NCBI GenBank assembly: GCA_050954785.1
Contig: JBPBQO010000079.1
Span: 1-26,951, forward strand
Reading direction: 5' to 3'
From: Lichenicola sp050954785
Lineage (GTDB): Bacteria > Pseudomonadota > Alphaproteobacteria > Acetobacterales > Acetobacteraceae
Length of the DNA stretch: 26,951 nt
Positions within the stretch are counted from its first letter, which is position 1. Each line of letters opens with the position of its first letter. The position numbers were made by a program, and so were the translations under genes. Under the pieces are notes generated by a model, which was not told where the DNA came from, made no database searches, and worked only from the letters and a program-made list of their open reading frames with translations. Below, piece after piece: positions 7,634 through 16,024 of this stretch.

Positions 7634-9463
7634 TCAAAGCTCCTTGTGGTCGAGCGGCGCGCAGGCACGTGTGAGCCAGTCCCGGACCGGCTGCGAAAGG
7701 TCGGGTCCGATCTCGCGCAGCACGCGCGCATGATAGAGGTCGATCCAGTCGATCTCCGCCGTGGTCAGCAGGGCGGGCTCGATCAGTGCACGGTCGATCG
7801 GTGCCAGGGTCAGGGTATCGAATTCGAGGAAGCGCCGGCTGGTGTCGCGGCCGGTGGCGGCCGTACCGTCGAAGGTGGCGACCTGCACCAGCAGCAAGTT
7901 TTCCACCCGGATGCCGTAGGCGCCGGGCAGGTAGTAGCCGGGCTCGTCGGACAGGATCATCCCCGCCTCGATCGGGATCGGGCGGGCGGTGGCCGAGATG
8001 CCGCACGGTCCCTCATGCACCGCGAGATAGCTGCCGATGCCGTGGCCGGTGCCGTGGTCGTAGTCGAGGCCGGCCTGCCACAGGGCGGCGCGGGCGAACG
8101 CATCCAGCCTGCCGCCATGCACGCCGGCCGGGAACCGGGCCCGCGCCAAAGCAATGTGGCCCTGGAGCACGCGGGTCGCATGGTCGCGGACGATCGCCGG
8201 CGCGGCGCCTGGCCCGCTCCAGATCGTGCGGGTGACATCGGTGGTGCCGTCCGGATACTGGCCGCCGCTGTCGATCAGGTAGATCTCGTCCGCCTGCAGC
8301 CGCCGCGCAGTCTCCGGGCTGGCGCGGTAATGAATGATCGCGCCGTTCGGGCCGGTACCGGAGATCGCCGGAAAGCTCTCGCCGCGATACTCGGGTGCCT
8401 GGGCGCGGAATGCGTCGAGCCGGTCGGCCAGTTCGGTCTCGCTCTGGCCGATGCCGCGCTCCGCCACGAAATGCAGAAACCGGCACAGCGCCACGCCGTC
8501 GCGCCGATGCGCATCCCGTGAGCCCTGCTGCTCGACAGCATTCTTGCGTGCTTTCGGCAACAGGCAGGGGTCGGGTGCCGCGGAAATGGTGGCTCCCGCG
8601 ATCCGCAGCGTCTGGCCGAACCAGGCGGCGGCACCGGACGGATCGAGCCGGACCCGCCGGCCGCCGAGTGCCGCGAGGGCAGGAGCGATCGCCTCGGGAG
8701 GCTGGACGTTCACGCTGTTGCCGAGCCAGCGGAGTGTCTCCGGCGGCAGTTGCTCCGGCGCCATGAACAGGGTGGCGGTCTCGTCGGCGTTCAGCAGCGC
8801 GAAGCCCAACGCCATCGGGGTGAAATCGACATCGTGCCCGCGAATGTTGAACAGCCAGGCGATCGAGGCCGGATCGCTGAGCACCACCGCATCCTCGCCG
8901 GCATCGCGCAGCAGGAGGGCGATCTCCTGCCGCTTCTCCTGCGCGGACCGGCCGGCGAACTCGATCGCGTGCGGCTGGGCCGGCGTGCGCGGCGGCAGTG
9001 GCCGGTCCGTCCACACCGCATCGATCGGATTGCGGGTGAGGGCCACCAGCTCCAGCCCGGGCTTGGTGTAACGCGCCAGCGCGTCCGAGCTCAGCAGCCA
9101 CGGATCGTAGCCGATGCGGGCGGCGCGGCCGGCGATCGCTCCGGAGGCGGTCTCGGCGAGCCATGTCTCGGGCGGTTCCAGCGTCAGGTGCAGGCGCTGG
9201 TAGCTGGCCTCCTCCACCTGCGATGCGAGCTGCAGCACGTAGCGGCCGTCGGAGAATACCGCGGCGGTCTCGGTCAGCACGATGGCGACGCCGGCGCTGC
9301 CGGTGAAGCCGGTCAGCCAGGCCAGCCGCTCGGCGTAGGGGGCGACGTATTCGCCCAGATGCTCGTCGCCACGCGGGAGGATGAACCCATCCACACCCTG
9401 CTCAGCCAGTTCGGCGCGCAGCGCTGCGAGGCGCGCCGCCGTGTTCGATATCGTCTGCGTCAT
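7634..9463 (-). CDS. Xaa-Pro aminopeptidase (M24B family, aminopeptidase P1 type)
   Basis: 609 aa, matching the long three-domain aminopeptidase P. Two creatinase-like N-terminal domains (about residues 10-150 and 165-320) are followed by the pita-bread M24 catalytic domain (about 330-545) and a C-terminal extension containing FLEFDTLTLAPID. Metal ligands are seen in DSGGQYPDGTTDVTRT (two Asp), GTGHGIG (His), DEPGYY (Glu) and RVENLLL (Glu); the HEGP histidine is also present. It removes N-terminal residues from X-Pro peptides in the cytoplasm using two divalent metal ions. Start chosen at the ATG of MTQTISNTAARLAALR; upstream extension of the frame has no similarity. It leads an operon with idh and the DUF3253 gene. 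Confidence 0.92.
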   Translation of the reverse strand: MTQTISNTAARLAALRAELAEQGVDGFILPRGDEHLGEYVAPYAERLAWLTGFTGSAGVAIVLTETAAVFSDGRYVLQLASQVEEASYQRLHLTLEPPETWLAETASGAIAGRAARIGYDPWLLSSDALARYTKPGLELVALTRNPIDAVWTDRPLPPRTPAQPHAIEFAGRSAQEKRQEIALLLRDAGEDAVVLSDPASIAWLFNIRGHDVDFTPMALGFALLNADETATLFMAPEQLPPETLRWLGNSVNVQPPEAIAPALAALGGRRVRLDPSGAAAWFGQTLRIAGATISAAPDPCLLPKARKNAVEQQGSRDAHRRDGVALCRFLHFVAERGIGQSETELADRLDAFRAQAPEYRGESFPAISGTGPNGAIIHYRASPETARRLQADEIYLIDSGGQYPDGTTDVTRTIWSGPGAAPAIVRDHATRVLQGHIALARARFPAGVHGGRLDAFARAALWQAGLDYDHGTGHGIGSYLAVHEGPCGISATARPIPIEAGMILSDEPGYYLPGAYGIRVENLLLVQVATFDGTAATGRDTSRRFLEFDTLTLAPIDRALIEPALLTTAEIDWIDLYHARVLREIGPDLSQPVRDWLTRACAPLDHKEL

Positions 9464-9705
9464 GCCGCCAAGGATCGACCTCCCGGCCCACGTAGTCCAG
9501 GGGGTGCAACGTTGGCCGCTTTTATGCCCGGGGCCCTGTTCCGACGAGCTGCCGATCAGGGCTGCCAGGTCGACCGGTTGGTGACCCCGGGCAACCATCT
9601 CGCAAGCCCACGATCCGGCTGGTGACTTGGTTCTCGCGGCATCGACGCACGCAGCGCAGATCTCGGCAGCCCGGACGACCGGGTGCTTCCCTCCGAAAGA
9701 CGCAG

Positions 9706-10899
9706 ATGACCCGCTTCAAGACGATGATTTCCTGCCACCTCGGCGCTTTGACGATGAGCGTCTGTGTGGTGCTGACGCTGTGGCTGGCCCAGGCAACGGC
9801 TAATGAGAGGAAACCGGGTACGACACCGGGTGTGAACGTGCCGATGACCCAAGACCGCTGGCGGACCGACGGAAATGTCGAATTCCTCGCCGGCGGGATC
9901 CTGCGGATCAACGATGGCCAGGCGGCGCTGGGTGGCCTCTCGTTCGGCGACGGCAGCATCGCGTTCGACCTCAAGCCGATCGGCGAAGACATGCCCGGCA
10001 TTGGTTTCCGCCAGGGCGCGGACGGCGCCGCCGAGATCTTCTATCTTCGCACGCAACCGCATTGCGACGTGGCGTACGATTGCGTGCAATATACCCCACA
10101 AGCGCACGGCATTCTGATGTGGGACATCTATCCGGAATACCAGGGTCCGGCGCCGGTCAAGGAAAACGGCTGGAACCATGTGAAGCTGCTGGTGTCGGGG
10201 CAGAAACTGCGGGCGTTCGTCAACGGCGCGGCCGTGCTCTCGGTGGATCACCTGGCGGGCGATCTGCGACAAGGCGGCTTGTCGTTGCGAGCGCCCGCTT
10301 TGTTCGCCAACCTGGTGGTCACGCCCGGCGTGGACCAGGCGGCGTTCGCCAGCCCTGCGCCGGATGCGACGGATACGGCGCCGGGACTGGTCCGTGCCTG
10401 GCAGGTCTCGACGGCGTCCGTGCTGCCGGACGGCCATACGCCGCTGCAAGGCGAGATGCCGGGTGCGGCGGCGCGTTGGAGCGGCATCGACGCCGAACGG
10501 TTCGGGCTGGTCAATCTGAGCCGCCGTTTCGGTGGCGTCGCCGAGCGCGGCGCTGCCGCGGTGGCGTGGCTCAAGACCACGATCGTCTCCGACCGTGACC
10601 GGACGGTGCCCGTCTCGCTGGGCTGGACCCGGGACGTCTGGGTGTTCGCGAACGGGAGCCCGGTGTTTGCCGACAAGAACCTGTATTATCCGTCAGCCTC
10701 GCGGAAGCGTCCGGACGGGACATTGTCGCTCCTGAACGGGTCGTTCGACCTGCCGCTCCACAAGGGGAAGAACATGATAGAGGTGGCGCTGAGCAACCGT
10801 TTCCCGGGCAGCGTCGGCCATTGGGGTTGGGGACTGGAAATGCGGCTCGACGCTCCCGCAGGCATAACGCTTCCTGCACAGGCAAAGGGCGTACCCTGA
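9706..10899 (+). CDS. secreted protein with two jelly-roll (lectin-like) domains
   Basis: 397 aa from the ATG at 9706; an in-frame ATG at 9724 is an alternative start. The signal peptide's hydrophobic core is ALTMSVCVVLTLWLA, with a likely cut near residue 32. The first domain (about 45-215) looks like a LamG/concanavalin-type sandwich: 'FLAGGILRINDG', 'GSIAFDLKP', 'GIGFRQ', then 'NGWNHVKLLVSGQKLRAFVNG', the classic W-x-x-V-x-x-x-x-x-G-x-x-x-x-F-x-N-G signature. The second domain (about 230-385) resembles a galactose-binding-like domain, with 'VWVFANGSPVF' and 'LPLHKGKNMIEVALSNRF'. No enzyme active site is evident. It ends 17 bp before the sensor kinase gene and probably forms an operon with it and the regulator. 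A carbohydrate-binding sensor accessory is possible but unproved. Confidence 0.75.
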   Translation: MTRFKTMISCHLGALTMSVCVVLTLWLAQATANERKPGTTPGVNVPMTQDRWRTDGNVEFLAGGILRINDGQAALGGLSFGDGSIAFDLKPIGEDMPGIGFRQGADGAAEIFYLRTQPHCDVAYDCVQYTPQAHGILMWDIYPEYQGPAPVKENGWNHVKLLVSGQKLRAFVNGAAVLSVDHLAGDLRQGGLSLRAPALFANLVVTPGVDQAAFASPAPDATDTAPGLVRAWQVSTASVLPDGHTPLQGEMPGAAARWSGIDAERFGLVNLSRRFGGVAERGAAAVAWLKTTIVSDRDRTVPVSLGWTRDVWVFANGSPVFADKNLYYPSASRKRPDGTLSLLNGSFDLPLHKGKNMIEVALSNRFPGSVGHWGWGLEMRLDAPAGITLPAQAKGVP

Positions 10900-10916
10900 C
10901 CAGATGGTCGTTCAAT

Positions 10917-12011
10917 ATGGGCACGGTATGGAGCCGGTGGCGCCGTGCCGGCCTGGTCGCATCGTTCTGGACCGCGGTCGGCGTGGTGTTCGCGCTGCCC
11001 GGCCTGGCAGGGGGGCCGGACTGGGCGACTACGCTGCTGGTCTCGCTCGCCGACTGGTGGTCCTGGGGCGTCATCGCGGCAGTCGTCGTCGCGTTGGATG
11101 GTTACGCCGCGTCGGCGACGGAAGTGCGCCGTATTCTCTTCCACCTGGCGCTCGGGCTCGGGCTGACGCTCGCCTATCTCTATCTCTCCGCGGCACTCGG
11201 CGGTGTGCTGGGTGTCCGGCCCTGGTCGGCGCTCGGCCAGGCGCGGCCACTGACCGATGCGCTGCACGGGCGCATCCTGTGGAGCCTTCTCGTCTATGTG
11301 CTGATCGTGGGTGTTCGTCAGGCAGCCACGTCCGGCCAGCGATACCGCGCTGCCGAGCTGCAAGTGGAAAAGCTCGAGCGGAGCTTCTCCGAAGCACGCC
11401 TCGCTGCGTTGCGCATGCAGCTCGATCCGCATTTCCTGTTCAATGCGCTCAACACCATCTCGTCGGAAGTCACGCACGATCCGAAGCTGGCACGACGCAT
11501 GATCGAGCATCTGGGCGAGCTTCTTCGCCTGTCGCTCGGCGTGCAGGGCGCGCAGGAAATACCGCTTGCCGAGGAGCTGGCGTTCCTCGACCATTACCTG
11601 GCGATCCAGCGCCTGCGCTTCGGCGACAGGCTGACCATCGAGATCAGGGTCGATCCCGACGCGCTTGCTGTTCTGGTGCCGAGCCTGCTGATGCAGCCGC
11701 TGGTCGAGAACGCGATCCGGCACGGAATTTCCGGCCGTGCGCGTGGCGGCGTGGTGCGGATCGACGCACGCCGGGCGGGTGGGCAGCTCGAAATCGGCGT
11801 GGTCGATGACGGGGTCGGACTGCCGCCGGGATGGGCGGGTGCGTCCGGTAGCGGCGTCGGGTTGTCGATTACGCGAGAGAGGGTTCTGGGGCTGCATCCG
11901 GTCGGAGAGGCGCGGTTCGCGATCGGTCCGGGCGAGAATGGGGGTACCGAGGTGACCATGTCGTTTCCCGTGCGCCTGGCGCCCGGAGCCAGGCATCATG
12001 CTGCAGCCTGA
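10917..12011 (+). CDS. LytS/YehU-type sensor histidine kinase
   Basis: 364 aa from the ATG at 10917. The start is uncertain because no strong ribosome-binding site precedes it. Four membrane helices lie in residues 10-135 (around 12-30, 40-60, 73-100, 119-134) with little extracytoplasmic sequence. The cytoplasmic part starts with a coiled linker (AELQVEKLERSFSEARLAALRMQ) and the His_kinase family H-box LDPHFLFNALN (His172). The ATPase domain has the N-box PLVENAIRHG (Asn265), the G1 box DDGVGLPPG (297-305) and GSGVGLS (311-317). It should autophosphorylate and pass phosphate to the LytTR regulator encoded next, with which it overlaps. The ligand is unknown; the preceding secreted jelly-roll protein may take part in sensing. 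Confidence 0.9.
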   Translation: MGTVWSRWRRAGLVASFWTAVGVVFALPGLAGGPDWATTLLVSLADWWSWGVIAAVVVALDGYAASATEVRRILFHLALGLGLTLAYLYLSAALGGVLGVRPWSALGQARPLTDALHGRILWSLLVYVLIVGVRQAATSGQRYRAAELQVEKLERSFSEARLAALRMQLDPHFLFNALNTISSEVTHDPKLARRMIEHLGELLRLSLGVQGAQEIPLAEELAFLDHYLAIQRLRFGDRLTIEIRVDPDALAVLVPSLLMQPLVENAIRHGISGRARGGVVRIDARRAGGQLEIGVVDDGVGLPPGWAGASGSGVGLSITRERVLGLHPVGEARFAIGPGENGGTEVTMSFPVRLAPGARHHAAA

Positions 12012-12789
12012 ACCGATGCGGGTGCTGGTGGTCGATGACGAGCCGCCGGCGCGCCGCAGGATCGTCGACCTCCTGAACCAGGACGCGTCCGTCGGTCACG
12101 TGACAGAGGCGGAGGATGGGGACGCGGCCGTGCGGCTCATCCTCGATCGAAAGTTGGACCTGGTGTTTCTCGACGTGCAGATGCCGCTCCTGGACGGGCT
12201 CGGCGTGATCCGGCAGGTCGGCGCCGCGTGCATGCCGCCGACGATCTTCGTGACTGCCTATGATCGGCACGCGGTGCGGGCGTTCGAGGACAACGCGCTG
12301 GATTATCTGCTCAAGCCGTTCAGCGACGAACGTTTCGATGCCGCAATGGCACGGGTGCGGGCACGTCGCGACGAGGGCCGGCTCCGCACGCTGGCGCAGG
12401 ATATGATCGGCATGCTCTCCGGCGCCCGGAGCGGCGTCCCGCCACATGAGCGTTTTCTGGACCGGCTGGTGCTGAAAACGGAAGGAACGGCACGGTTCGT
12501 TCGGGTGGAAGATGTCGAGTTGATCGAAGCCGCCGGCGTTTACGTCAATTTATACATCGGCGGCAGCGTCGTGCTTCATCGTGCCTCGTTGACCGATCTG
12601 GCGGAACGGCTGGATCCGGCTCGGTTCGTTCGCGTCCACCGCTCCGCAATCGTCAATCTCGACAGCATCCTACGGCTGGAGCCGATTTCGCACGGTGAGT
12701 TCGACGTGGTCCTGAAACGGGGGCAGCGATGCCGGATCAGCCGGACGTATCGGACCGCCCTGGAAAAGCGACTCGGTCAGTCGCTTTGA
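11998..12789 (+). CDS. LytTR-type response regulator
   Basis: 263 aa; the start ATG lies 14 bp inside the kinase gene's end, and an in-frame ATG at 12016 is also possible. The receiver domain (residues 7-125) has the acidic pair DDE at 13-15, phospho-acceptor Asp59 in LDLVFLDVQMP, Thr86/Ala87 in FVTAY, and Lys106 in YLLKPF, all intact. A linker of about 30 residues leads to a LytTR DNA-binding domain (about 155-260) with the typical elements 'VEDVELIEAAGVYVNLY', 'RASLTDLAERL' and 'FVRVHRSAIVNLDSI'. It is expected to bind direct-repeat sites at target promoters when phosphorylated. Targets are not visible here, though autoregulation of the operon is common for the family. Confidence 0.93.
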   Translation: MLQPEPMRVLVVDDEPPARRRIVDLLNQDASVGHVTEAEDGDAAVRLILDRKLDLVFLDVQMPLLDGLGVIRQVGAACMPPTIFVTAYDRHAVRAFEDNALDYLLKPFSDERFDAAMARVRARRDEGRLRTLAQDMIGMLSGARSGVPPHERFLDRLVLKTEGTARFVRVEDVELIEAAGVYVNLYIGGSVVLHRASLTDLAERLDPARFVRVHRSAIVNLDSILRLEPISHGEFDVVLKRGQRCRISRTYRTALEKRLGQSL

Positions 12790-12852
12790 CCTCGGCAAAG
12801 AACGACAATGCGGTGGAGAAATAATTCACCTGTCCGGCTTGATCGGCCACCG

Positions 12853-14487
12853 TCACTTGCAGGTAAAGCTATCCGCCTTCGAGCTGTCTCCCGTTCCGAG
12901 ATAGACGCTGTGCTGCGGGTAGGGACAGAGCGGCCGCTGCATGGCGATGCCTCGGCTCTGAGTAGTTTGGTCGTAGTGCGTCGCGATAATGGTTTTCGGC
13001 GCATGGCTTTCCTCGACCCAGCCAACCAGGGCAGCGATAACGTCATGCTTCGCATCGATGATCGGTGCAGGCAATTGTCCCGGCCCCCCAAACGCGTTCG
13101 GCGCTGGCCCACCGCCGCAATGGCCCATTCCGGGAACCATGAACAGCTTCAGGAATGGGTCGGGAGATCCCATGAAGTTTCGAACCTGCATGAGGTAGGA
13201 AATTGGAAGCGTCGGAGCATTGAACGCGTCCGCCCAACCCTGCGTCATGATCAGTTTTCCACCCCGCGCCGCGAACGCCCGCAGATCGGGATTCATGGCG
13301 TCGATGTGTGCGCTCAGCACGCGCATGATCTGGTCGGAGTCGCTTCCGAAGTTGAAATCGGACCATTGCCACGCCGAACTTTCGAAGACTGCGGTTCCGA
13401 GCAGCGGTGAAGCGACGGCACCAGCCAACGCTCCCTGGTTCATGTACCAGCCTGTGACGCTGAAGCGACCGGGAGCACGATCCGGATCGGCTTCGCCGCC
13501 ACGCGCGTATCCGGGATAGATTTCTGCGCCCGTGCGGGCATTCCCGACAGGAGCGTAGATCTGTCGGACTGCGGCGATTTGCGGCGCTGAAAGACAGTCC
13601 TGCGATGGCTGACCGGGACGACATGCCAATAGAGCGGGGTCGAATGCACAGCTCGTGGGCGTCGTCAGAAATTTGTCGCCGGGGACGGCTTTCGCCTCGC
13701 CGCACGCGTGCAGGACGGCATTATGCAGAAGTGCCAGGGCGGCATCCGGGAGTGCCGCCTTGGCATCATGCTGGCTCGGCATCGCGGTCCAGAGAAAGCT
13801 CTGGATGAGGCGGCTATATGCCATGCCCGGGGATCCCGCGTGGATGCCGTCATAATCTTTCGGGAAGAACTCGGCTTCCGACATCGCTTCGGCGCCTCCC
13901 GTCGAGCAGCCATTGAAGTATGAATGAAGCGGTCCCGACCCATAATACGAGCCGGCGATCTGCTTTGCCGCAATGGTCATGATGTGGATGGCGTTCCGTC
14001 CCCAGTCGTCGAGCGTAACCGGGTTCGAAGCCCATTCCAGCTTCTCTCCCGCCTTTGCAAAGGGCGATCCGTGGTGACCGGTGTCGGTGCTGGCGGCGAC
14101 GAAGCCTTGGGCACTCGCGCGGGCGAGTTCGGGATAAGCGATCGACCCACCGAAGCCGCCCGACCCGACGCCCTCGAGCCGGTGATTCCAGGAGGTGGGT
14201 AGCCAGACCTCGATCCCGACGGCCTCGGCCGGCCGGGACGACACGGTTCCGATCACGCGGCAGAGTGTCGTTGGGACGATGACGCCCGAGGCGGGAAGTG
14301 TCGTTCCCGCATCCATCAGGATGCTTTGCTGGATATTTATCCCGGGGAACGTCTGTCGCGACAGGCTGCTGCAACGGTCATCTGCGGCCTTTGCCGGCAC
14401 GTTTGCGAATAACGTAGAAACGAAGACCGCGCCGAGGGTCAAAAGACTGAAAGTTGACATCATCAGTCCATTCAAGACGGTCGGCAT
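12853..14487 (-). CDS. tannase/feruloyl esterase family secreted hydrolase
   Basis: 544 aa with a signal peptide (hydrophobic core LLTLGAVFVSTLFA, cleavage near AKA-A about residue 35). The catalytic nucleophile is in HSYFNGCSTGGAEA (Ser195), the Asp probably in TQGWADAFNAP, and the His in VPGMGHCGGGP. The cysteine next to the serine (Cys194) and the cysteine after the catalytic histidine form the CS-D-HC arrangement known for tannase-family enzymes, where a disulfide joins neighbouring triad residues. A calcium-site-like acidic lid region lies between. Such enzymes split gallate or ferulate esters from plant tannins and cell-wall polysaccharides. Start at 14487 is the most upstream ATG; Met9 or Met10 would also give a signal peptide. 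It converges with the response regulator gene and looks monocistronic. Confidence 0.9.
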   Translation of the reverse strand: MPTVLNGLMMSTFSLLTLGAVFVSTLFANVPAKAADDRCSSLSRQTFPGINIQQSILMDAGTTLPASGVIVPTTLCRVIGTVSSRPAEAVGIEVWLPTSWNHRLEGVGSGGFGGSIAYPELARASAQGFVAASTDTGHHGSPFAKAGEKLEWASNPVTLDDWGRNAIHIMTIAAKQIAGSYYGSGPLHSYFNGCSTGGAEAMSEAEFFPKDYDGIHAGSPGMAYSRLIQSFLWTAMPSQHDAKAALPDAALALLHNAVLHACGEAKAVPGDKFLTTPTSCAFDPALLACRPGQPSQDCLSAPQIAAVRQIYAPVGNARTGAEIYPGYARGGEADPDRAPGRFSVTGWYMNQGALAGAVASPLLGTAVFESSAWQWSDFNFGSDSDQIMRVLSAHIDAMNPDLRAFAARGGKLIMTQGWADAFNAPTLPISYLMQVRNFMGSPDPFLKLFMVPGMGHCGGGPAPNAFGGPGQLPAPIIDAKHDVIAALVGWVEESHAPKTIIATHYDQTTQSRGIAMQRPLCPYPQHSVYLGTGDSSKADSFTCK

Positions 14488-14633
14488 GCTTTTCTACAAG
14501 CTGCGGCGCGTTTCTCCCGGCCGAAGTTCGTCTAATGGCCAGCTATTATGCGTTTATGGACAAGGTGACGATTTTCCATTCATCAGGCTTGAAATATCTT
14601 CGCGCTCCAACACACCGCATTTAAAACGATTAT
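14488..14633. other. AT-richer intergenic stretch between GNAT and tannase genes
   Basis: 146 bp between two minus-strand genes. Just past the GNAT stop, on the minus strand, two TTTAAA-containing palindromic motifs (in 14619-14637) could form a weak AT hairpin, but a G-C-rich terminator stem is absent. The remainder should hold the tannase promoter; I could not define -35 and -10 boxes with good spacing. Confidence 0.3.
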
Positions 14634-15119
14634 TTAAAGCAGCCTGTGCATGAAAGTCAGGTCCAGCCAGCGGTCGAACTTGCGGCCGACCTGCGGCAGG
14701 GTGGCGGTCTGGGTGAACCCGAACCGTTCGTGCAGGGTGATCGAAACGAGATTTTCCGTGGCGATCGCACCGATCATCGCGTGCTTGCCGTGCGCCTGCG
14801 CGCGCTCGATCAATACGGCAAGCATCGCCATGCCGAGGCCAAGCCGTTGCGCGGTCGGATCGATATAGAGCGAGTGCTCGACCGTATGCAGGAAGCCGTC
14901 ATGCGGCCGAAATGGTCCGTAGGAGCCGAAGCCCTGGACCGAGCCCTCGTGCTCGGCCACCAGCACCGGAAAGCCGCTGGACTGCCGCTCCCGCATCCAG
15001 GCGCCGCGTGTTTCCAGCGTCGCCGGGATGATCGTCCACAGCGCGGTGCCGTTCAGGATCGCGTCGTTGGTGATGTCCAGGATGCGCGGCAGATCTGCGG
15101 TAACCGCATCGCGGATCAC
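14634..15119 (-). CDS. GNAT N-acetyltransferase, phosphinothricin acetyltransferase-like
   Basis: 161 aa. It starts with GTG at 15119, where GTGA overlaps the prmA stop by 4 bp, so translation is probably coupled. The N-terminal segment 'IRDAVTADLPRILDITNDAI' and 'PATLETRGAWM' match the PAT/Bar-like GNAT subgroup. The acetyl-CoA pyrophosphate loop appears as QRLGLGMAMLAVLIERA (motif A, Q/RxxGxG/A), followed by 'AIATENLVSITLHERFGF', the usual motif B (N..S..LHE..GF). The C-terminus 'GRKFDRWLDLTFMHRLL' is also typical. The enzyme transfers acetyl from acetyl-CoA to an amine; the substrate is unknown and may be methionine derivatives or a toxic amino acid analogue. Last gene of the uvrD-prmA-GNAT unit. 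Confidence 0.88.
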   Translation of the reverse strand: MIRDAVTADLPRILDITNDAILNGTALWTIIPATLETRGAWMRERQSSGFPVLVAEHEGSVQGFGSYGPFRPHDGFLHTVEHSLYIDPTAQRLGLGMAMLAVLIERAQAHGKHAMIGAIATENLVSITLHERFGFTQTATLPQVGRKFDRWLDLTFMHRLL

Positions 15120-16024
15120 GCGGTCAGGCCCGGCTTACGCAGCACCAGCGTTGCCCAGTCGCCTTCGATCAGGCGGTGTTCCAGCACCAGTCCCTGACGA
15201 CGATGGGCGGCCAGCACCATCCGTACCTGGGTGTCGAGCAGCCCGGCCAAAATCACGGTGCCGCCGGGTGCGAGTTGCCGGCCGAGGTCGCGCGCCATCA
15301 TGCAGAGCGGGCGCGCCAGGATGTTGGCGAACACCAGGTCGAACGGACCGCCGGCGCGGATGTCCGGCGTTCGCCAGCCATTGCCATGGCGGCAGACGAG
15401 CTGGTTGCGCAACCCGTTCATCGCCGCGTTCTGTGCCGCCACGCGAACCGACCAGGGCTCGATGTCCACCGCCAGCACCTTCGCATGCAACAGGCTCGCC
15501 GCCCCCATCGCCAGGATGCCGGACCCGCAGCCGAGATCGAGGATGCGGGCTGGCCGGCGGTAGGCGATGCGTTCCAGCGCACGCAGGCAGCCGCGCGTGG
15601 AGCCGTGCTCGCCGGACCCGAACGCGATGCCGGCATCCAGCGTCAGCGTGATCCGGTGTCCGCCGGTGGTTGCCAGCAGGTGGGTGCCGCGGATCGAGAA
15701 GCGCTTCCCGACCTGCTGCTCGGGAAAGCTCTCGTAGGTGCGGGCAAGCCAGCCTTCGGCCTCGGTATCCGATCGTTCCAGCGTTGCGATCAGTCCGGTC
15801 GCCGCAGCGGCCAGTGCCAGCGCCGATTGCAGCATGACTTCGCCGACGCCGACATCCTTGACGCCCTCGATCCGCCAGATGGTCTGGGTGTCGTCGGCCT
15901 CGAAGATGCCGACCGTGGTGCAGACGCTGGCGAGCGCGCTTTCATAGGCCTCGACGGCACTGTCCGGCACGGTGACATGCACCGTTTCCAGACGCGTCGC
16001 GTGGCGCCGGGTGAGTACCGTCAT
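15116..16024 (-). CDS. prmA: ribosomal protein L11 methyltransferase
   Basis: 302 aa, a usual length for PrmA. The N-terminal half is the L11-recognition region. The active part shows 'LDAGIAFGSGEHGSTRGCLRAL', matching the family 'D.G.AFG.G.H.TT..CL' signature, followed by SAM motif I 'RILDLGCGSGILAMGA', 'VLAVDIEPWSVRVAAQNAAMNG', and the substrate-side motif 'DLVFANILARPL'. The enzyme trimethylates ribosomal protein L11 using S-adenosylmethionine in the cytoplasm. Its ATG overlaps the uvrD stop by 4 bp (ATGA) and its stop overlaps the GNAT start, so all three are likely translated from one message. Clear assignment. Confidence 0.95.
   Translation of the reverse strand: MTVLTRRHATRLETVHVTVPDSAVEAYESALASVCTTVGIFEADDTQTIWRIEGVKDVGVGEVMLQSALALAAAATGLIATLERSDTEAEGWLARTYESFPEQQVGKRFSIRGTHLLATTGGHRITLTLDAGIAFGSGEHGSTRGCLRALERIAYRRPARILDLGCGSGILAMGAASLLHAKVLAVDIEPWSVRVAAQNAAMNGLRNQLVCRHGNGWRTPDIRAGGPFDLVFANILARPLCMMARDLGRQLAPGGTVILAGLLDTQVRMVLAAHRRQGLVLEHRLIEGDWATLVLRKPGLTA

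Noticed and set aside
6621..7733. 370-aa plus-strand frame antisense to the isocitrate dehydrogenase gene
   Set aside because: The minus-strand enzyme is unmistakable, and the plus-strand product is low-complexity His/Arg/Gln-rich.
9464..9598. 45-residue N-terminal extension of the aminopeptidase frame
   Set aside because: It has no similarity to the family, and the conserved protein starts at the ATG at 9463.
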